NCBI GenBank assembly: GCA_035533755.1 | Contig: DATLTC010000067.1 | Coordinates: forward strand, 62,001-126,000 | Direction of reading: 5' to 3' | DNA length: 64,000 bases | Origin: Gemmatimonadaceae bacterium | Lineage (GTDB): Bacteria > Gemmatimonadota > Gemmatimonadetes > Gemmatimonadales > Gemmatimonadaceae | Shown: positions 59,246 to 64,000 of the stretch, piece by piece | Layout of the letters: each line of letters opens with the position of its first letter | How positions within the stretch are numbered: position 1 is the stretch's first letter | Position numbers and translations under genes: made by a program | The notes under the pieces: model-generated | Told to the model about the DNA's origin: nothing | Databases searched by the model: none | What the model saw: the letters and a program-made list of their open reading frames with translations, nothing else

Positions 59246-60384
59246 GCCGGGACGCCGATGGCGTCGCGCCGGGCCGTGCCCGTCGCCGCCGCTTCCTCGT
59301 ACAGCGAAGTGATCGTGAGCGCCACGCGGCTCCATGCCAGCTGGTGCGCGCGCTGCCACCCCTGCCGCACCACGTGGTGCCGCAGCCGCTCGTCGTCCGC
59401 CGCCCGCAGGATGGCCGCCGCCAACGACTCGGCGTCCGCCGGCGGCACCAGGATCGCCGCGCCCATCGTGGCGTCGCGGTAGCCGGGAATGTCGCTCGCC
59501 ACCACCGGCCGGCCGCTCGCCATCGCCTCGATCAGCACCACGCCAAAGCTCTCGCCGTGCGTGGACGGCGCGCAGAACACGTCGCACCAGCGGTACATGT
59601 CCACCAGCCCCTGCTCGTCCACGCGGCCCAGGAACTGGGCGCCCGCGCGGCGCGCCAGATCGCCGAACGGCGCCGGATCGCCATGCCCCACCACGCGCAG
59701 CTCGAGCACGCGTCCCCGCTCCCGCAGCAGCGCCGCGGCCGCCAACAGGTGCCGCAATCCCTTGCGCGGCTCGTCGAAACGCCCCACGAACAGCAGGCGC
59801 AATGGCCCCGACTCGCGCGGCTCCACCGCCACGTTGTCCACCCCGTGCGGCGCGTGCGGCGTGGCGAACGTGGTCGGGTCGATGCCGTTGGGCACGATGT
59901 GGATGGGGCCGTCGAACACCCGCCGCGCGAAGTCGGCCGCCGACTCCGACACCGCGATGCCGCACTTCAGCCGGCGGAGCGGCCGCGCCAGCGCCCGCCG
60001 GGCCAGCGTCATCACGCCCCGCTCCGACTCGGAGAACGTATGGAACGTGGCCACCAGCGGCGCCGTGGAGCACTGCACCGCGTACCGCGACGGGCCCGGC
60101 ACCCAGGGCTCGTGCACGTGCACCAGGTCGAACCGTCCACGTTCCAGGTACCGGCGCACCGCCGCCTTGGACACCAGCAGCCCCACGCGCGCCCGCGAGC
60201 CGTTGGCCCGCACCGGCACCACGCCGGGCAGGCTGTCGCACCGCGGCGGCGTCTCGCCGCTGGCCGGACCGAGAATCCGCAGATCGTGCCCCTGCCGGCG
60301 AAGCGCTTGGGCCAGCGTGATCACATGGCGATTGACGCCACCTTCATGAGAAAGATCGTATGGCGTCACCAAACAAATGCGCAT
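59242..60384 (-). CDS. GT4 family glycosyltransferase (PimA-like)
   Basis: 380 residues from the ATG at 60384. It starts with MRICLVTPYDLSHEGGVNRH, the GG-V-x-x-H loop common to PimA-type phosphatidylinositol mannosyltransferases and related GT4 enzymes. Further motifs are DLVHVHEPW, VPNGIDPTTF, LLFVGRFDEPRKGL and the E-x7-E donor-binding motif HGESFGVVLIEAMASGRPVV. Retaining transfer of a hexose from a nucleotide sugar to a lipid acceptor is typical. First gene of a five-gene overlapping operon read from the promoter at 60509-60536. Confidence 0.9.
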   Translation of the reverse strand: MRICLVTPYDLSHEGGVNRHVITLAQALRRQGHDLRILGPASGETPPRCDSLPGVVPVRANGSRARVGLLVSKAAVRRYLERGRFDLVHVHEPWVPGPSRYAVQCSTAPLVATFHTFSESERGVMTLARRALARPLRRLKCGIAVSESAADFARRVFDGPIHIVPNGIDPTTFATPHAPHGVDNVAVEPRESGPLRLLFVGRFDEPRKGLRHLLAAAALLRERGRVLELRVVGHGDPAPFGDLARRAGAQFLGRVDEQGLVDMYRWCDVFCAPSTHGESFGVVLIEAMASGRPVVASDIPGYRDATMGAAILVPPADAESLAAAILRAADDERLRHHVVRQGWQRAHQLAWSRVALTITSLYEEAAATGTARRDAIGVPA

Positions 60385-60716
60385 GTCAACAGGGTTGGAA
60401 GGCCGATCGGACAGACGAACCGCGAACGGAGACTTTCTCCCTGGATTCGTGCCTTGCGCCCACCGCGGCAGGGCTGCCGAGGCGCTCCAGAGGGGGGTGC
60501 CGCCCCAAAGTATAAGCCCTGTCTCCGGGGGATCAATCGGGAGTCCACCATGGACCCCGGGCCGCCATGCAAGACTTTGCGCCATCTTGACTTGGCGCGG
60601 GCGCCATCCGGCCCCCTGACCGTCCCCGGCACACCGGCCCTTTCGGCAGGGCCACCGCGCGCGCCATGCTTCCCCATACCCCGGTCGTTCGCCGCCACGC
60701 TTCCACCGTACCCCGA
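60385..60716. other. Divergent intergenic region between glycolipid operon and ADOP permease
   Basis: 332 nt without a supported gene. On the minus strand it holds a good promoter (see 60509-60536). On the plus strand I see no convincing -35/-10 pair or ribosome site for the permease; an in-frame ATG at 60666 is an alternative permease start. No tRNA, terminator or repeat is evident. Confidence 0.6.
60509..60536 (-). promoter_or_regulatory. Sigma70-type promoter for the glycosyltransferase operon
   Basis: Read on the minus strand: TTGATC (60536-60531), 16 nt, TATACT (60514-60509). Both boxes are close to consensus. Transcription should start near 60502, leaving a leader of about 118 nt before the ATG at 60384. 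Confidence 0.5.
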
Positions 60717-63197
60717 ATGTCCCTCGGCTCCGCCCTCGACGCCGCTCGCCACGACTTGGCCTACGCGCTCCGCACGCTGCGCCGCGCGCCGGCATTCACC
60801 CTCATCGCCGTCGCCACCCTCGCCGTGGGCATTGGCGCCACCACGGCCGTGTTCAGCATCGTGAACGGCGTCCTGTTGCGCCCCCTCCCCTACCGCAATC
60901 CGTCGCACCTCGCGATGGCGCTCGAACTCAACAAGGACGGACGCTACCGCTCGCCGTCCTACCCCACCTACCGCGACTGGCACGACGCGGCGCCCGCCCT
61001 GCGCGGCGCCATCGAGGGCATCGCCTGGGTCAAGGGCAACAGCGGGACGATCGCCACCCCCGAGGGGCCCGAGCGCACCGTCGTCGCGTACGTGACGCCC
61101 AACTTCTTCTCGGTGATGGCCGTGCGCCCGATCCTCGGCCGTACCTTCACGACGGACGAGGCCCGATCGGCCCCCACGAGCGGCGTCGTGCTGTCGTACG
61201 ACACGTGGCGCGAACGCTACGGCGGCGACAGCGCCGTCATCGGCCGCCAGATGAATCTCAACGGCGCCCTCGCCACGATCATCGGCGTGATGCCGCCCGA
61301 CGCCTATCCCACCTTCGCCCAGCTCTGGCAGCCCATCGGCGCCATCGAGACCACCGATTCGTCGCTGCAGCGCCGCGGCGCGCTGGCCGACAGCCGCACG
61401 GTGGTGCGCATCGCCGACCGTGCCGATTCGCTGCGCGCGACCGCGGCCCTCAACCCCATCGAGCAGACCCTTGCCGCCGAGTATCCCGCCGTGTCCGGCG
61501 GGTGGACGTCGGCCGGCCTCTACCCCATCCGCAACGAGATGCTGGGCGACGTCGGGCCCACGTTGTACCTGCTCGCGGGCGCCGTGGCGCTGGTGCTCCT
61601 CCTGGCCTGCGCCAACGTCGCCAACCTGTTCGCGGTGCGCGCGGCGGGCCGCGCGCGCGAGCTGGCCGTGCGCTCGGCGCTGGGCGCGCGGCGCGGGCGC
61701 ATCGCGCGACAGCTGCTCACCGAGAGTCTGCTCCTCGCCCTGCTCGGCGGCGCCCTGGGCACCGGCCTGGCCTTCTCGCTCGTGGACGCCGTGCGGCGCG
61801 TCGCGGCGCGCCAACTGCCGCGCCCCGACCAGATCGTGGTCAGCGGCGGCGCCCTGGCGTTCGCGCTCGGCGTCTCCATCCTCGCCGCCCTGCTCGTGGG
61901 AATCGCCCCCGCGCTCGGCGCCACGCGCGCCGATCTCATCCAGCGGCTGCGCGGCGGCGCGTCGGGTGCCGTGGGCGGCGGTCGCGAGGCGCGCGTCCGG
62001 AATGGGCTCGCCGTCTCGCAGCTCGCGCTCGCCCTCGTGCTGCTGGTCGGCGCCGGACTCCTGGCCCAGAGCTTTCGCCGCGCCGCGCAGGTGCCGCTGG
62101 GCTTCGACCCCGCCGGCCTCATCACGATCAACGTCGGAGTCCCCGGCCAGACCCTCGATGCCGCGCAGTCGGCGGCCATGTACGACCGCCTCGAAGCGGC
62201 CGTGCGCGCCGTGCCCGGCGTGAGCGACGCGGCGCTGGTGAATCACGTGCCGCTGAGCGGCGCCGGCGTGCCCACGCTGGCGCAGATCGACAACGCCGGC
62301 GGCGGCGAACGCAGCGGCGTCTCGGCGTGGTATCGCACCGCATCGGCCAACTATCTGCGCACCATGCGCATGCACATGGTGCGCGGCCGCTGGCTGAACG
62401 CCGACGACATGCATGCCGGCGCGGCCAACTTCGTGGTCAACGAGACGATGGCCAGACGCCTCTGGCCCGGAAAGGACCCCGTGGGGCAGCCGCTCACCGT
62501 GCACCGCGCGGCGCAGGGCCGGCCCGATTACGGGCAGCCGATACCCGGTCAGGTGGTGGGCGTCGTGGCCGATGTGCACCAGACGGCGCAGGACGTGCCC
62601 GTGGAGCCCGAGGTGTACGTGCCCTACACGCTCGAGGTCTGGACCGGCATCACCGTCGTGGCGCGCGCGCGCGACCCCGCGCGCGTCATCCCGGCCCTGC
62701 GCACCGCGGTGCACGAGGTGGAGCCGTCGGCGCCGCTCACGTCGCTGGGCGGTCCGTCGGCCATTCGTCAGATGTCGAGCACGCTCGCCGAGAGCCTGGC
62801 CAGGCGCCGGCTCGCGGTCTCACTCGTCGGCGCCTTCTCGGCAGCGGCGCTCCTGCTGGCCGTGCTCGGGCTCTACGGCGTGGTGGCGTACGGCGTGGCG
62901 CAGCGCACCCGCGAGATGGGGGTGCGGGTGGCGCTCGGCGCCACCCGCCGCCAGATCCTTGGCTTGGTGCTCGGCCACAGCGCCAGGCTCGTGCTCGTGG
63001 GCCTGCTCGTGGGCACCGCGTGCGCCGCGGGGCTGTCGCGGTTCATCCGCGCGATGCTGTTCCAGACGCCGGCCGGCGACCCCGTGGCCTACGCGGCCAC
63101 GGCGGCCGTGTTGGCGGCCGCGGCGCTGGCCGCGGCCTACATCCCGGCCCGTCGCGCCGCCGGCGCCGATCCGACGATCGCGATGCGGGCGGAATAG
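60717..63197 (+). CDS. ADOP/MacB-type ABC permease (FtsX-like, duplicated)
   Basis: 826 residues from the ATG at 60717 (an ATG at 60666 would add 17 residues; neither has a good ribosome site). The layout is that of acidobacterial duplicated orphan permeases: LAYALRTLRRAPAFTLIAVA with the first helix, a MacB-like periplasmic domain, three helices (including ELAVRSALGARRGRIARQLL), a short linker, a second periplasmic domain and the terminal FtsX repeat with QRTREMGVRVALGATRRQIL. No ATPase gene adjoins, which is the rule for this family. Substrate unknown; possibly lipids, peptides or drugs. It converges with the second phosphoesterase. Confidence 0.9.
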   Translation: MSLGSALDAARHDLAYALRTLRRAPAFTLIAVATLAVGIGATTAVFSIVNGVLLRPLPYRNPSHLAMALELNKDGRYRSPSYPTYRDWHDAAPALRGAIEGIAWVKGNSGTIATPEGPERTVVAYVTPNFFSVMAVRPILGRTFTTDEARSAPTSGVVLSYDTWRERYGGDSAVIGRQMNLNGALATIIGVMPPDAYPTFAQLWQPIGAIETTDSSLQRRGALADSRTVVRIADRADSLRATAALNPIEQTLAAEYPAVSGGWTSAGLYPIRNEMLGDVGPTLYLLAGAVALVLLLACANVANLFAVRAAGRARELAVRSALGARRGRIARQLLTESLLLALLGGALGTGLAFSLVDAVRRVAARQLPRPDQIVVSGGALAFALGVSILAALLVGIAPALGATRADLIQRLRGGASGAVGGGREARVRNGLAVSQLALALVLLVGAGLLAQSFRRAAQVPLGFDPAGLITINVGVPGQTLDAAQSAAMYDRLEAAVRAVPGVSDAALVNHVPLSGAGVPTLAQIDNAGGGERSGVSAWYRTASANYLRTMRMHMVRGRWLNADDMHAGAANFVVNETMARRLWPGKDPVGQPLTVHRAAQGRPDYGQPIPGQVVGVVADVHQTAQDVPVEPEVYVPYTLEVWTGITVVARARDPARVIPALRTAVHEVEPSAPLTSLGGPSAIRQMSSTLAESLARRRLAVSLVGAFSAAALLLAVLGLYGVVAYGVAQRTREMGVRVALGATRRQILGLVLGHSARLVLVGLLVGTACAAGLSRFIRAMLFQTPAGDPVAYAATAAVLAAAALAAAYIPARRAAGADPTIAMRAE

Positions 63198-63199
63198 CC

Positions 63200-63225
63200 G
63201 CGGGCGGCTACCGGGCGCCGCCCGC
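63200..63225. terminator. Perfect 9-bp stem-loop between convergent permease and phosphoesterase genes
   Basis: GCGGGCGGC (63200-63208) pairs with GCCGCCCGC (63217-63225), 8-nt loop. It starts 3 nt after the permease stop and overlaps the end of the phosphoesterase frame. It could work in both directions. Confidence 0.5.
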
Positions 63226-64000
63226 CTGCGTGTACACGTCGGCGCCGAACCCCACCAACCCCTGCTGCCCCGCGTACCCCAGATACGGAAGTCCGAATAT
63301 GTCTTCCACGCTCTTGAGCATCGAGTAGTGGTTGTACGGCACGTCCGACACCGTGCCCGGCTTGATGAACGGCGAGATCAGCACCGTCCCCGTGCGGCCG
63401 CCGCCCGGCCCGTTGAACCCGGCCTGCGCCACGTTCGGGCCCGAGGGCTCGTGACAGCACGCCGACGCATCGATGCTCAGCGCCTCGTCGAACGTCACGA
63501 TCAGCAATCCGTCTTTCCTGAACGCCGGCGAATTGGTGATCAGCGGCACCCAGTGCTTCAGGAACTCGTTGGCCGACACCAGCCCGCCCGGTTCGCCGTC
63601 GCGGCACGGCCGGTCGTGGCCGTCGTGGCACAGGTTGGGCACGATGAACGAGTAGTTGGGCGTCTGGTCCGCGGAGCGCAGCGCGGCCTCGAGCGCGGTG
63701 AGCGGCACCACGTGCTGAGCGCACGACGCCGAGTCGATGATGGCATGGAAGTACACGAACGGATCGTGTTTGGCCGCGTACTGGTCGTTGGGCGCCGCGT
63801 GCTCCGTGGCGTCCGGCCCCCCGATCGCCACGTGGCCGCAGGTGGCGGGCTCGCGCGACGGATCCTTGCCCATGTCCTCCATGTAGCCCTTCCACGTGAG
63901 GTGCTTGGCCATGAGCTGGTTGGCGATCGTCTGCACGTGCACCGGATAGATGCACCCGTTGCCGATGGGCTGTCCGTCGGGCGCGGTGCCCGTCTGCACG
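63208..64000 (-). CDS. Phosphoesterase family protein (AcpA/PLC-like), 5' part outside the window
   Basis: The last 263-264 residues of a second PF04185 phosphoesterase; the frame is open to the window edge, and the N-terminal E-N-x-S-F motif is missing from view, so it continues beyond 64000. Visible motifs: HLTWKGYMEDMGKDPS, FVYFHAIIDSASCAQHVVPL, YSFIVPNLCHDGHD, DGLLIVTFDEALSIDASACC, GTVLISPFIKPGTVSDVPYN and YSMLKSVEDIFGLPYLGYA. The cysteines in ASCAQH and ASACCHE suggest disulfides and export. It belongs to the same superfamily as the lipoprotein at 3669-4994 but to a different branch (eukaryotic/fungal-like acid phosphatase type with the YNHYS motif). Confidence 0.85.
   Translation of the reverse strand, partial: VQTGTAPDGQPIGNGCIYPVHVQTIANQLMAKHLTWKGYMEDMGKDPSREPATCGHVAIGGPDATEHAAPNDQYAAKHDPFVYFHAIIDSASCAQHVVPLTALEAALRSADQTPNYSFIVPNLCHDGHDRPCRDGEPGGLVSANEFLKHWVPLITNSPAFRKDGLLIVTFDEALSIDASACCHEPSGPNVAQAGFNGPGGGRTGTVLISPFIKPGTVSDVPYNHYSMLKSVEDIFGLPYLGYAGQQGLVGFGADVYTQAGGAR

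Overview
The window is very GC-rich (by eye close to 70%), densely coded on both strands, and reads like the chromosome of a free-living diderm bacterium. Lipoproteins with Ig-like (Big) domains, Tat-exported enzymes, many secreted peptidases and hydrolases, an orphan ADOP/MacB-type permease and a PAS hybrid kinase together suggest Gemmatimonadota or a relative such as Acidobacteriota. This is inferred from gene content only: there is no rRNA or other marker gene here. I saw no tRNA, rRNA, insertion sequence, prophage or CRISPR array.

Layout. 1-5.5 kb: end of a GH15 glucoamylase, a Tat-exported GH2 beta-galactosidase-like enzyme, a phosphoesterase lipoprotein and a small membrane protein. 5.6-13.7 kb: a PLP decarboxylase, a Uma2 nuclease-like protein, a class V aminotransferase of the MoCo-sulfurase type, a seven-repeat RCC1 lipoprotein, a DUF2779 nuclease-like protein abutting a PMT-type glycosyltransferase. 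13.8-24.6 kb: prolyl oligopeptidase with a hybrid histidine kinase 3 nt behind it, cupredoxin and CHRD proteins, an AarF/UbiB kinase, two CYTH-type proteins and a MgtC/DUF4010 membrane protein. 24.7-30.7 kb: a MacA-MacB-permease exporter followed by a histidine kinase/NtrC-type regulator pair. 30.9-37.7 kb: a two-subunit molybdenum hydroxylase, an RMD1/YagE protein, and the DUF969-DUF979-DUF2891 operon (predicted 5-oxoproline uptake). 37.7-45.8 kb: a zinc-metallopeptidase-like Big lipoprotein, an alpha/beta hydrolase, a CocE/S15 hydrolase and a membrane-anchored MutS-like ATPase.

The most striking block is 45.8-56.5 kb. Two tandem genes, each fusing an excisionase-type HTH to a PTS EIIA-like domain, precede seven tightly packed genes for a membrane complex related to hydrogenase-4 and complex I: two HyfB-like, then HyfC-, HyfE-, HyfF-, HyfG- and HyfI-like subunits. 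The HyfG-like subunit lacks the nickel-ligand cysteines, and no separate ferredoxin (HyfA/HyfH/NuoI) subunit is encoded here. It is therefore best read as an energy-converting-hydrogenase-related (Ehr) complex with an unknown electron donor. A sigma70-like promoter overlaps the stop codon of the preceding MutS-like gene, and a perfect dyad straddles its -10 box, so the HTH-EIIA proteins may regulate the operon.

56.5-60.5 kb on the minus strand holds five genes that overlap stop-to-start (GT4 glycosyltransferase, two PlsC-type acyltransferases, an LpxH-like phosphoesterase, a DedA protein). Together they look like a compact membrane glycolipid pathway with its own promoter. The window ends with an ADOP-type permease and the 3' part of a second AcpA/PLC-like phosphoesterase.
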